Positions 20,795 to 29,821 of a stretch of DNA of 64,000 nt are shown piece by piece. The notes under the pieces were generated by a model. It had not been told where the DNA came from. It did no database searches and saw only the letters and a list, made by a program, of their open reading frames with translations. The stretch is from Flavobacterium faecale (GTDB taxonomy: Bacteria > Bacteroidota > Bacteroidia > Flavobacteriales > Flavobacteriaceae): positions 3,260,001 through 3,324,000 of the forward strand of contig NZ_CP020918.1 in NCBI RefSeq assembly GCF_003076455.1. The letters run 5' to 3'. The position numbers and the translations under genes are program-made. Positions within the stretch are counted from its first letter, which is position 1. Each line of letters begins with the position of its first letter.

Positions 20795-22729
20795 TTATTG
20801 CTGAATTTTAAACAAATGAAAGGGTAGATCAGGACTCACTTCGACATAATTCCATTCTCTGTCCCATAGATAACTGTTTCCAGTGATTAAGTCCACGATT
20901 CGAATTGGATTGACTCCCAATTTCTCAATTGGCAACCGCACCATTCCTGTTTGCGTGTTATGAGCATCCAGATTAACGATCATCAAAGTTTTGTTGTTCA
21001 AATCATCATCAAATTTGTAATACGCAATTAGATTATCATTATTAGTATCACAAAAAACAATATTATTGGTCTGTTGTAATGAAGCTTGTTCTTTTCGAAT
21101 ACCATTTATCTTGGTAATCAAACGTGTGATTTTATTCTCGATCGTCCAATCCCACTTGTATACTTGATATTTTTCAGAGTTCAGATACTCCTCTTTTCCA
21201 GCAGCCATCGGTTCGCACACACGGTACTCAAAAACAGGACCGTAGATACCAACACTTGAACTTAGAGTTGCCGCTAAGAAATACTTTTGTAAATGAGTCG
21301 ATTCGTTACCACTTTGCAAAGCAAAAGGATTAATATCAGGTGTATTAGGCCAGAAATTAGGACGATAAAATTCTTTTTGCTCAGATTGGGTCAATTCGCT
21401 TACATACTCAGTTAGCTCATGTTTAGAGTTTCTCCAAGTAAAATAAGTATAGGATTGGCTAAATCCTTGCTTGGCCAGTTCATTCATTATTTTTGGACGT
21501 GTAAAAGCTTCAGCCAAAAACAAAACATCTGGATGTTTCTTTTTGATTTCACCTATCAACCATCCCCAGAAGTAGAAAGGCTTAGTGTGCGGATTGTCAA
21601 CACGAAAGATCTTTATGTTACAATCTTCAATCCAAAATAAAGCAACGTCTAATAGTTCCTTCCAAAGATTTTTCCAGTCGGAACTTTCAAAATAAATGGG
21701 TTGAATATCTTGGTATTTTTTAGGCGGATTTTCAGCATATTGTACCGTTCCATCTGGTCTCCATTTGAACCATTGCGGAAAATCTTTTACATACGGGTGA
21801 TCTGGTGCTGCTTGCAAGGCATAATCCATTGCTACTTCAATTCCCCAGTCTTGTGCTTTTTTTACTAGCGATTTAAAATCGTCAATAGAACCCAATTCTG
21901 GATGTGTAGATTTGTGCCCTCCTTTTTCAGATCCAATTCCCCATGGAGAACCTACATCACCGTGCTCTGCAGAAGTTGCATTATTTTTTCCTTTTCTATT
22001 TACCTCCCCAATTGGGTGAATTGGTGGAAAATACAAAGTATCAAATCCCATTTGCGCTACTCTAGGCAATAATCGTTCACAGTCTTTGAATGTACCATGT
22101 TGACCATCATGCTCTGAAGCTGATCTAGGAAAAAATTCATACCAAGTACTAAATAGTGCTTTTTTACGGTCTACATAAACCTCCAATACCAATGATTGAT
22201 TGGCTAGTAAACGAGTAGGGTATTTTTTGAATATCTCCGTTAATCGAGCTGATGTAACCTCAGGAATAGCTTGGTCGTATTCTGACTCTGTTTTCAACAG
22301 ATATTCCAAATGACCTAAGTAGCCTCTCTCATCATGCGTGGCTACCTCGAGTAAAGCGTGTACATATTCTGCACCTTCAAGTAATTCTGATTTTACGTAT
22401 TGGTTGTCTTGGATTTTTCGATCTGTACCATGTTGCCAATTTAAAGCATAGTCTACCCAACCTTCCACAAAATAGCTGTAGGTACCTTGTTTTTCAACTT
22501 TAAAATCAGCAAACCATTCATCATTTACGGTAGGCGTCATTCTAACTTCGCTCCAATTTGTTTCGTCTTCATGCTTGTATTTTACACAAACTTCAATAAC
22601 ATCGTGTCCGTCTGAGAAAACTGCGGCAGTAACGTGTACAGGTTGACCAACTATTCGCTTTACCGGAAAAGCGCCACTATCTAATTGTGGTAAAACATTT
22701 TCTATTACAATTCGGGTTTGATTCTGCAT
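20795..22729 (-). CDS. glgE: Alpha-1,4-glucan:maltose-1-phosphate maltosyltransferase (GlgE type)
   Basis: The 644-aa GH13_3-type protein starts with VIENVLPQLDSGAFPVKRIVG, typical of GlgE, and has an N-terminal beta domain. The barrel carries the GlgE-like AMDYALQAAPDHPYVKDFPQ and WFKWRPDGTVQYAENPPKKY segments. The nucleophile is D378 in FRVDNPHTKP and the acid/base is E407 in LAEAFTRP. GlgE extends alpha-glucan with maltosyl units from maltose-1-phosphate. It lies between glgC and glgB. No maltose-1-phosphate-producing enzyme (TreS-Pep2 or GlgM) is visible in the window, so the donor supply is unexplained here. Confidence 0.9.
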   Translation of the reverse strand: MQNQTRIVIENVLPQLDSGAFPVKRIVGQPVHVTAAVFSDGHDVIEVCVKYKHEDETNWSEVRMTPTVNDEWFADFKVEKQGTYSYFVEGWVDYALNWQHGTDRKIQDNQYVKSELLEGAEYVHALLEVATHDERGYLGHLEYLLKTESEYDQAIPEVTSARLTEIFKKYPTRLLANQSLVLEVYVDRKKALFSTWYEFFPRSASEHDGQHGTFKDCERLLPRVAQMGFDTLYFPPIHPIGEVNRKGKNNATSAEHGDVGSPWGIGSEKGGHKSTHPELGSIDDFKSLVKKAQDWGIEVAMDYALQAAPDHPYVKDFPQWFKWRPDGTVQYAENPPKKYQDIQPIYFESSDWKNLWKELLDVALFWIEDCNIKIFRVDNPHTKPFYFWGWLIGEIKKKHPDVLFLAEAFTRPKIMNELAKQGFSQSYTYFTWRNSKHELTEYVSELTQSEQKEFYRPNFWPNTPDINPFALQSGNESTHLQKYFLAATLSSSVGIYGPVFEYRVCEPMAAGKEEYLNSEKYQVYKWDWTIENKITRLITKINGIRKEQASLQQTNNIVFCDTNNDNLIAYYKFDDDLNNKTLMIVNLDAHNTQTGMVRLPIEKLGVNPIRIVDLITGNSYLWDREWNYVEVSPDLPFHLFKIQQ

Positions 22730-22798
22730 CTTTTAAATGTATCTCTTTTCTAAATTTAATATTTATAACTATCGAGTTTTATACGATTGGTTAAGTTC

Positions 22799-24079
22799 TT
22801 ATTTGATTACGTAATTATCCGGAATTGTAACTCCTTTTTTAATTACTACAATCCCTTCTTTTACAGAATAAAGTTCATTAGTTGAATTTTCTAATTGATC
22901 ACCACCAATAATTTCGACATCGTTACCAATGCGACAGTTTTTATCAATAAGTGCATTTTTTATAAAACATCTTTCACCAATTCCCATTAAGATTTTGTCA
23001 TTGCTTAGATCTTTCTCCATCTGTTCAATGCTTTGATAGATGTCGTTACCCATGACATAGCAATTTTGAATGACAGTATCTTTACCAATTCTAGATCGAA
23101 TTCCGATTACAGACTTGGTGATTTCTTTAGCATTTAAAATACAACCTTCAGAAATTAAAGATCGATCAATTAATGTGTTTTGGAATTTTGACGGAGGTAA
23201 TAATCTTGGTCTTGTGAAAATTTTATTATCGTTATCAAACAAATTAAATTTAGGCACATCATCTGTCAAGCCGATATTAGCTTCAAAGAAAGAATCAATA
23301 TTACCAATATCTGTCCAATATCCTTCATATTGGTAGCTCAGTACTTTTCTAGTAGAAACAGACTGCGGAATAATTTCTTTTCCGAAATCTTTCGTTTCTG
23401 GGTCATTCATCAGGTCAACTAAAAGGTCTTTGTTGAAAATGTAAATTCCCATTGAGGCCAAATATAGTTTACCTTCAGCTTTCATCTCGTCACTTACTTC
23501 AGAAGACCAATCAGTTAATAAAGACTGAACTGGTTTTTCAATAAAGGACTCGATAAAACTGTCACTATTTGTTTTTAAGATTCCGAAATCTGATGCGTCT
23601 TTAGCATTCACCGGTAAGGTTGCAATAGAAATTTCTGCATCTTTACGAATGTGCTCTTCAATCATTTCATTTAGATCCATTTGGTACAATTGATCACCAG
23701 ATAAAATTAAAGCGTAATCAAAATCATGATTTAAAAAATGTGGCATACACTGTCTTACAGCATCCGCAGTACCTTGAAACCAAGTTGGATTGTCAGGAGT
23801 TTGTTCTGCAGCAAGAATATCTACGAAGGCTTGACTAAAAGCACTGAAAACATATGTGTTTTTAATATGCGCATTTAATGAAGCAGAATTAAATTGTGTC
23901 AAGACAAACATCCTATAAATATCTGAATTCATACAGTTTGAAATGGGAATATCGACTAATCTATACTTTCCTCCAATTGGTACTGCCGGTTTTGACCTTG
24001 ACTCAGTCAAAGGGTATAACCTTGAACCTTGCCCACCTCCTAGAATAATCGCAATCACATTTTTTCTTTTCGCTTTCAT
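22799..24079 (-). CDS. glgC: Glucose-1-phosphate adenylyltransferase (ADP-glucose pyrophosphorylase)
   Basis: The 426-aa enzyme makes ADP-glucose from glucose-1-phosphate and ATP, the committed step of glycogen synthesis. The nucleotide-binding start is IILGGGQGSRLYPLTESRSK, followed by VDIPISNCMNS and the catalytic-site FQGTADAVRQ and SGDQLYQMD. A C-terminal left-handed beta-helix region (IGIRSRIGKDTVIQNC) follows. It begins 4 bases after the glgA stop, which indicates tight cotranscription. Confidence 0.95.
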   Translation of the reverse strand: MKAKRKNVIAIILGGGQGSRLYPLTESRSKPAVPIGGKYRLVDIPISNCMNSDIYRMFVLTQFNSASLNAHIKNTYVFSAFSQAFVDILAAEQTPDNPTWFQGTADAVRQCMPHFLNHDFDYALILSGDQLYQMDLNEMIEEHIRKDAEISIATLPVNAKDASDFGILKTNSDSFIESFIEKPVQSLLTDWSSEVSDEMKAEGKLYLASMGIYIFNKDLLVDLMNDPETKDFGKEIIPQSVSTRKVLSYQYEGYWTDIGNIDSFFEANIGLTDDVPKFNLFDNDNKIFTRPRLLPPSKFQNTLIDRSLISEGCILNAKEITKSVIGIRSRIGKDTVIQNCYVMGNDIYQSIEQMEKDLSNDKILMGIGERCFIKNALIDKNCRIGNDVEIIGGDQLENSTNELYSVKEGIVVIKKGVTIPDNYVIK

Positions 24080-24083
24080 CTTT

Positions 24084-25499
24084 TTACTTTGTTATTAAGT
24101 TGTAAATTTTTAAATATTCTTGATATGCCTTGTTCCAGGAATGATCTAATTGCATTCCCGCTTTTCTTATAGTATGTAATTGTATTTTATTTTCGAATAA
24201 TAAAATAGCTCTTTCGATAGCTACTTCAATATCCTCTACTTCGGCTTTTTCAAAACAAATCCCTAGCCCATTTTCCATACTATCGGTTACAGTATCCTTC
24301 AATCCTCCTGTTCTACGTACTATTGGTATTGAACCATATCGGTATGCATACATTTGATTCAAACCACAAGATTCTGTGCGTGATGGCATTAATAAAAAGT
24401 CAGAACCCGCATAAATTTGGTGTGCTAAATTTTCATTAAAACCAATGAAACATTTATAAAACCTCTGATAATCAATCAACAAAGCCATTAGTTCTTGTTC
24501 GATAGCTTTATTACCTGTCCCCAAGATAAGAATATTAAATTTATCAGCGTTTTCTTGTTGTATTTTTTTTATAAAATCGCATAATAAATCAGCACCTTTC
24601 TCTTCAAAGAGGCGACCTATGAAGCTTATTAATGGTTTATTAACATCGAAATTATACATTTCACAAAGTTTCTCCTTATTGATACTTTTACCAATGTCGA
24701 AATTTTCATAATTATATGTAGCTGCAATAACTGGATCTGTAGCAGGATTCCATAAAACATCATCGATACCATTTAGGATTCCCTTTGATTTGTAACGAAC
24801 CTCTCTGAACAAATGTTCTAGCCCATATCCATGCTCATTAATTTCGTTCAAATAAGTTGGTGAAACGGTTGTAATTACTCGAGCAGATCGTAAACCAACT
24901 GCAATCGAATTGATTCTTCCACCCCACTCTAGCAAGTTGGTTTTGGATAAATCATAAGTTGGGAAGTAATGTAATTTATCAAAACCAAACTGTCCTTGAT
25001 ACAATGCATTATGAATAGTAAGTACCGTAGGTAAATCTCTTATTTTGTTGAACTCAATGCCATTATACATCATAAATGGCACAAGAGCCGTGTGATGATC
25101 ATGACAATGAATTATGTCTGGTTGTGTATCTAGGCTATTAATCCATTGCAAAAATGCTTTTTGGAATGACATAAACCGTTCAATATCGTCCTCATAACCG
25201 TATATAGCATCTCTATCGAATAAGTCAGGTATCGAAATCAAAATCAGTTCAAATCCTAAAGAGTTGTCCCGTTCCTTGCAAACTGTAAATGGAAAATTAA
25301 ATTGACCAAGTTGTACCTGGCCATGGTAAAGTATCACAAATTCATTTTCGGAAGTAAATGGTGTACTATAATAAGGTAGTACTACTTGAACGTCTTCTCC
25401 TTTTTGCTGTTGTGTTTTAGCCAAGGAATCAACGACATCACCCAAGCCACCTACTTTGGCAACTGGATAACATTCTGCAGTAAGGTGAATAATCTTCAT
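24084..25499 (-). CDS. glgA: Glycogen synthase
   Basis: The 471-aa GT5 enzyme transfers glucose from ADP-glucose to the growing glucan. The N-terminal donor motif is PVAKVGGLGDVV near residues 12-23, and the C-terminal GT-B motifs are FIGRLFEEKGADLL and MPSRTESCGLNQMYAYRYG followed by RRTGGLKDTV. It is the first gene of the cluster, preceded by a promoter-like TAGCTTTG at 25536 to 25529. The length is normal for the family. Confidence 0.95.
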   Translation of the reverse strand: MKIIHLTAECYPVAKVGGLGDVVDSLAKTQQQKGEDVQVVLPYYSTPFTSENEFVILYHGQVQLGQFNFPFTVCKERDNSLGFELILISIPDLFDRDAIYGYEDDIERFMSFQKAFLQWINSLDTQPDIIHCHDHHTALVPFMMYNGIEFNKIRDLPTVLTIHNALYQGQFGFDKLHYFPTYDLSKTNLLEWGGRINSIAVGLRSARVITTVSPTYLNEINEHGYGLEHLFREVRYKSKGILNGIDDVLWNPATDPVIAATYNYENFDIGKSINKEKLCEMYNFDVNKPLISFIGRLFEEKGADLLCDFIKKIQQENADKFNILILGTGNKAIEQELMALLIDYQRFYKCFIGFNENLAHQIYAGSDFLLMPSRTESCGLNQMYAYRYGSIPIVRRTGGLKDTVTDSMENGLGICFEKAEVEDIEVAIERAILLFENKIQLHTIRKAGMQLDHSWNKAYQEYLKIYNLITK

Positions 25500-25958
25500 C
25501 TAAATCCTCTTTATAAACTAGTGGCTAACAAAGCTATTGTGATTAACATTTTACCTTTTCGAAAATAGTATAAATTCCTGAATAAATGAATTTAACTTTT
25601 AATAAAAATAGTAAAAAAACAAGGAGCTTGAGCAATAATCAAAAATTTAATAAATCGTTAGAGATTAGTGGTAATCCTAGTAATTTGGGCTTGTAAGTTG
25701 AAGTAACAGTTGTAAAACCTAGTAAATAGTTAGTTAATTGTCCCTACTATCAAATTAATAATACAAAGCAAATAGGAACGTAGTTTCAAATATGACTTTA
25801 TCCCTTAGTAATTGGCAGATATAAGAAATCATAAAAGTATTCACTATACTCAAATTAAGATTTGAAAAAAATATGATATAAAATGGACTTGCTTAAATTG
25901 ATATCTTTAAAAATAAACTATTTTTACTCGATTATAAATGTTTTAAATACTACCTTGT
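25500..25958. other. Divergent intergenic region upstream of glgA
   Basis: This 459-base AT-rich region separates glgA from a divergent histidine kinase. Apart from the glgA promoter candidate at its left end, I see no open frame, RNA or strong repeat. It is long enough to hold control sites for both genes. Confidence 0.5.
25529..25563 (-). promoter_or_regulatory. Probable promoter of the glg operon
   Basis: On the minus strand, TAGCTTTG (25536 to 25529) matches the -7 consensus exactly. An imperfect -33 element (TTTC followed by G, near 25560-25563) is 23 bases upstream. The predicted transcript would start close to the glgA ATG at 25499. Confidence 0.45.
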
Positions 25959-27035
25959 ATGTCTATTCTAAGTAAAGTACAGTCATTGTTCTACTATAGC
26001 CGGTTGTCAGGAATAATTTTGTCGGTTGTACTAATTTGTTTGATTGGTTTTCTAGATATATGTACAGGTGTAGAGATGGCTTTTTCCTTATTTTATGTAA
26101 TTCCTATCGTTTTACTGTCAGTTCAACAAAAAACTGCCAAAATAGATGTTATTTTTTGTGCTACTTTATCAGCTGGATCTTGGTGCTATTCTGAATATAC
26201 TGTAGTTTCCTTTTCTCATTACTTCTTCCCGATTTGGAATACTGGGGTTCGTTTTTCCTTATTTTTAATTATTGGAGTACTTATGTTTAACTTAAAACAA
26301 AAGGACAGACGACTTAGCGAAGTGAACCGAAAGTTATTGCAATTAAACACTGAGAAAAACAAATTTATAGGTATAGCAGCACATGATTTGGCAAATCCAA
26401 TCGGTATGATTCAAAGTTTTTCTGACTTACTTATAGAAAGCTGCGCTGAAAACCATATTGTAGAAGTAAGCGAAGGACTTGAAGTTATAAAAACGTTGAG
26501 TACTAATAGCATGTCTGTACTGAAGAATTTGCTGAATGTTTCGGTAATCGAATCGGGTAAAATTGACTTGAAAGTACAAGAGCTCGATTATATTGAATTC
26601 ATCAAGAAACAAGTGGAATACAATAACATCTTGGCACACAATAAGAATATTCACATCGAGTTTGAAAGTACCATAGATTCGGTTACAATGTCTTATGATG
26701 CTCATTATTTAGGTCAAGTCACCGGAAATTTATTATCGAATGCCATTAAATATTCTCCCTCAGGAAGTACCATTTCTGTTCGAGTACTAGCTGAAAATAA
26801 TTATTTGGTTACCGAAGTCAAAGACCAAGGGAAAGGAATTCCTGAAAAAGAGCAAGGTGAATTATTTATGTATTTTCAAAAATCAAGTACACAACCGACC
26901 GCGGGAGAAAGTAGCACCGGACTTGGTTTGGCAATTGCAAAACAAATTGTAAATTTACATCAAGGAACAATTGGCTTGAAAAGTAAAATTAATGAAGGTG
27001 CAACGTTCTATTTTTCCCTTCCTATAAAAAATTAA
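25959..27035 (+). CDS. Membrane sensor histidine kinase
   Basis: The 358-aa protein has about four N-terminal membrane helices in residues 15-105 and a short coiled coil. The HisKA domain has the phosphoacceptor His in FIGIAAHDLANPIGMI. The HATPase domain shows the N box (GNLLSNAIKYSPSG) and G boxes (DQGKGIPEKEQG, GLGLAIAKQIV). No receiver or DNA-binding domain is attached and no response regulator is adjacent, so it is an orphan kinase. The stimulus is unknown. It is divergent from glgA. Confidence 0.9.
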   Translation: MSILSKVQSLFYYSRLSGIILSVVLICLIGFLDICTGVEMAFSLFYVIPIVLLSVQQKTAKIDVIFCATLSAGSWCYSEYTVVSFSHYFFPIWNTGVRFSLFLIIGVLMFNLKQKDRRLSEVNRKLLQLNTEKNKFIGIAAHDLANPIGMIQSFSDLLIESCAENHIVEVSEGLEVIKTLSTNSMSVLKNLLNVSVIESGKIDLKVQELDYIEFIKKQVEYNNILAHNKNIHIEFESTIDSVTMSYDAHYLGQVTGNLLSNAIKYSPSGSTISVRVLAENNYLVTEVKDQGKGIPEKEQGELFMYFQKSSTQPTAGESSTGLGLAIAKQIVNLHQGTIGLKSKINEGATFYFSLPIKN

Positions 27036-27091
27036 TTTTATCCTGCTATTTTCCCAATTAAAAGAATACGAATTTTAAAAAAAAACATCAC

Positions 27092-27487
27092 ATGAGTTAT
27101 AAAGTAGAAAAATCTGAAAGCGAATGGAAAGATCAACTAGGTGCTGAGCGTTTTAGAATATTACGTGAAAAAGGGACAGAATACCCACATACGGGAGCTT
27201 ATAATATGCATTACGAAAAAGGTGTGTATTGTTGTGGCGCCTGTGGAGAGCAACTATTTGAAAGTAATTCAAAATTTGATGCACATTGCGGATGGCCATC
27301 TTTTGACGAAGCAATCCCAGGGAAAGTAAAAAATGTATTAGATAAAACTCACGGCATGATTCGAACAGAGGTTGTTTGTGCCAACTGCGGTGGGCACTTA
27401 GGACATGTATTTAATGACGGTCCTACACCAACGGGAGAACGTTTTTGTGTGAATTCGTTGTCCATTGATTTTAAAGTAGAAGAGTAA
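27092..27487 (+). CDS. msrB: Peptide-methionine (R)-S-oxide reductase
   Basis: The 131-aa enzyme repairs the R epimer of methionine sulfoxide in oxidised proteins. It has the zinc-binding CxxC pairs in YCCGACGEQLF and CANCGGHLGHVF. The catalytic Cys lies in GERFCVNSLSIDF near the C-terminus. It is a single-domain cytoplasmic form with no signal peptide and no fused MsrA. A bidirectional terminator follows it. Confidence 0.95.
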   Translation: MSYKVEKSESEWKDQLGAERFRILREKGTEYPHTGAYNMHYEKGVYCCGACGEQLFESNSKFDAHCGWPSFDEAIPGKVKNVLDKTHGMIRTEVVCANCGGHLGHVFNDGPTPTGERFCVNSLSIDFKVEE

Positions 27488-27503
27488 AATATAAAGCAAA
27501 AAA

Positions 27504-27529
27504 AAACTCCAACAAAAATGTTGGAGTTT
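27504..27529. terminator. Terminator between msrB and the tRNA-Val pair
   Basis: Arms AAACTCCAAC (27504-27513) and GTTGGAGTTT (27520-27529) have a 6-base loop, with A-rich and T-rich flanks. It can serve msrB from one side and the minus-strand tRNA transcript from the other. Confidence 0.85.
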
Positions 27530-27534
27530 CTTGG

Positions 27535-27609
27535 TGGGCGATGAGGGGTTCGAACCCCCGACCCCCTCGGTGTAAACGAGGTGCTCTGAACCAGCTGAGC
27601 TAATCGCCC
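27535..27609 (-). tRNA. tRNA-Val (anticodon TAC), copy nearest msrB
   Basis: The 75-nt gene folds as a complete cloverleaf: acceptor GGGCGAT/ATCGCCC, anticodon stem CCTCG/CGAGG with loop TTTACAC (anticodon TAC, valine), and T loop TTCGAAC. The CCA end is encoded at 27534 to 27532, unlike in the second copy. Confidence 0.95.
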
Positions 27610-27677
27610 TATTTTACTAGGTTGTAATTATTACTAATTACCTGCTAAACATTTTTAAAGATAATGTTTGAATCTTG

Positions 27678-27752
27678 TGGGCGATGAGGGGTTCGAACCC
27701 CCGACCCCCTCGGTGTAAACGAGGTGCTCTGAACCAGCTGAGCTAATCGCCC
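27678..27752 (-). tRNA. tRNA-Val (anticodon TAC), second tandem copy
   Basis: The mature sequence is identical to the neighbouring copy, with period 143 bases. The base after the discriminator is C but CCA is not encoded. A 13-base leader just upstream of the 5' end is also shared by both genes, consistent with a tandem duplication in a single transcript. Confidence 0.95.
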
Positions 27753-27914
27753 TATTTTACTAGGTCGCTATCATTGTGTGATTGCGACTGCAAATGTAAG
27801 ACGAGTTTTTGAATATACAATACTTTTTGAAGAAAATTTAAATTAAAAAAGCCTATTTTTTTCTTTAGAACTCATTAACAACTAATTATGAATTGTCCAT
27901 CAGAATAGATTTTT

Positions 27915-27942
27915 TTTGTACTAACTATATATAGTACATTTG
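27915..27942 (+). promoter_or_regulatory. Promoter of the ABC transporter gene
   Basis: TTTG at 27915-27918, a 16-base spacer and TACATTTG at 27935-27942 give a perfect -7 match. The TTG start that would extend the downstream frame to 27940 falls inside this -7 box, so the ATG at 27961 is the real start. Confidence 0.7.
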
Positions 27943-27960
27943 CACCAAAAATATAACTCA

Positions 27961-29751
27961 ATGGCTCGTTTTAAAGAAAATGATTTACCTAAAGCAAAAC
28001 TAAATACTAGTTCGCTACAAAAGGCTTTGCGAATTTTTAAATACTCCAAAAATCAAAAGTGGAAGTTCTTTGTTGGCTTGCTTTTTTTATTATTAACTAG
28101 CGCCACTGCCCTAGCCTTTCCAAAATTGATGGGAATGCTTGTGGACTGTGTGTCTACCAAAGATTTAGACAAAGCCAACCAAATTGCATTGGCATTGATG
28201 GGAATTTTAGTATTGCAAGCTGTATTTTCGTTTTTTAGAATCTCGTTGTTCGTAAATTTTACCGAGAATACTTTATCTAACATCCGTTTTGCATTGTATG
28301 AGAATTTAATAAAACTACCCATGTCGTTTTTCTCTCAAAAGCGCGTTGGTGAATTAAACAGTCGCATCAGTGCTGATATTTCGCAACTACAAGATACGCT
28401 TACTACAACCATTGCCGAATTTTTAAGACAGTTTATTCTTATCGTTGGTGGTTTTATTATCCTAGGGAGTATCAGTCCAAATCTTACTATTATGATGCTT
28501 TGCATTGTTCCCGTGGTAGCCGTTGCTGCGGTCATATTTGGTCGTTTTATTCGAAAATACGGAAAAATGACGCAAGACAAAGTAGCCGAAAGCCAGGTGA
28601 TTGTTGAAGAAACCTTGCAAGGAATTACCAATGTTAAATCGTTTGCTAATGAATGGTATGAATTAGAACGCTACAAAAACAAAATAAGAGAAATTGTTGC
28701 TATCGCTATCAAAGGAGGTCAATACAGAGGGTATTTTGCATCGTTTATCATATTATGTTTATTCGGTTGCGTAGTAGCTGTCGTTTGGTACGGAATCACT
28801 TTGACTATCAAAGGTGAAGTCGAAGGTGTTGGAGATTTAATTTCCTTTATATTGTACACTACTTTTATCGGTGCTTCTTTTGGTGGAATTGCCGAAATGT
28901 ATGCGCAAATTCAAAAAGCAGTTGGTGCTACAGAACGTGTTTTTGAATTATTAGACGAAGTTCCTGAAGCAATTAATACCCAACCTAACCCAAATAGCGT
29001 TCAAAAAATCAAAGGAATCGTTAGTTTTAAAGATGTTGCGTTTAGTTATCCTTCTCGAAAAGAAATTAAAGTCTTGAAAAACGTTAATTTCAATGCTGGC
29101 TTTGGACAAAAAATTGCCGTAGTTGGACCAAGTGGTGCCGGAAAATCAACTATTGCTTCCCTCCTGTTACGTTTTTATGATATTGAAAGTGGAGAAATTA
29201 TTATTGATGGGAAAAATATTTATGACTATGACCTGGAAGAACTTCGTGGTAATATGAGTATAGTTCCTCAAGATGTAATTCTTTTTGGAGGTACTATCAA
29301 AGAAAATATTGCTTACGGAAAACCAAATGCAACAAATGACGAAATTATAGCTGCAGCAAAACAAGCAAATGCTTTGAATTTTATCGAAAGCTTTCCTGAA
29401 AAATTTGAAACCATTGTGGGAGAAAGAGGAATTAAACTTTCTGGAGGACAAAGACAACGTATTGCGATCGCACGTGCGTTACTCAAAAACCCTAGTATTT
29501 TGATTCTGGACGAAGCAACATCGTCATTGGATAGTGAAAGTGAAAAATTAGTGCAAGAAGCACTTGAGATTTTGATGCAAGGTCGTACGAGTATCATTAT
29601 TGCACACCGATTATCGACTATTCGATCTGCAGACCAAATATTAGTACTTGACAACGGAATCATTGCCGAACAAGGAACACACCAAGACTTGATTACCCTT
29701 GAAAACGGAATCTATAAAAACTTAAGTAATTTGCAATTTAGCAATTCATAA
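27961..29751 (+). CDS. ABC transporter, fused permease and ATPase (exporter type)
   Basis: The 596-aa half-transporter has an N-terminal six-helix transmembrane domain (about residues 30-310) and a C-terminal ATPase. Walker A is GPSGAGKST, the signature is LSGGQRQRIAIARAL, Walker B is ILILDEATSSLD and the H loop is AHRLST. It probably acts as a homodimer exporting lipids, peptides or drugs, as in MsbA-like and multidrug families. The substrate cannot be read from sequence. It is monocistronic, with a promoter and terminator of its own. Confidence 0.92.
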   Translation: MARFKENDLPKAKLNTSSLQKALRIFKYSKNQKWKFFVGLLFLLLTSATALAFPKLMGMLVDCVSTKDLDKANQIALALMGILVLQAVFSFFRISLFVNFTENTLSNIRFALYENLIKLPMSFFSQKRVGELNSRISADISQLQDTLTTTIAEFLRQFILIVGGFIILGSISPNLTIMMLCIVPVVAVAAVIFGRFIRKYGKMTQDKVAESQVIVEETLQGITNVKSFANEWYELERYKNKIREIVAIAIKGGQYRGYFASFIILCLFGCVVAVVWYGITLTIKGEVEGVGDLISFILYTTFIGASFGGIAEMYAQIQKAVGATERVFELLDEVPEAINTQPNPNSVQKIKGIVSFKDVAFSYPSRKEIKVLKNVNFNAGFGQKIAVVGPSGAGKSTIASLLLRFYDIESGEIIIDGKNIYDYDLEELRGNMSIVPQDVILFGGTIKENIAYGKPNATNDEIIAAAKQANALNFIESFPEKFETIVGERGIKLSGGQRQRIAIARALLKNPSILILDEATSSLDSESEKLVQEALEILMQGRTSIIIAHRLSTIRSADQILVLDNGIIAEQGTHQDLITLENGIYKNLSNLQFSNS

Positions 29752-29764
29752 GTTACTACTGTAT

Positions 29765-29803
29765 AAAAAAGCTCCAAGAGAACTGTTCTTTTGGAGCTTT
29801 TTT
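29765..29803. terminator. Bidirectional terminator between the ABC gene and proline dehydrogenase
   Basis: AAAAAAGCTCCAA on the left (29765-29777) pairs with TTGGAGCTTTTTT on the right (29791-29803). It separates converging genes. Confidence 0.85.
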
Positions 29804-29821
29804 TATGCTATATATTTTTGG

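Noticed and set aside
27940..27960. Seven-residue N-terminal extension of the ABC transporter (TTG start)
   Set aside because: The TTG is inside the TACATTTG -7 box at 27935-27942.
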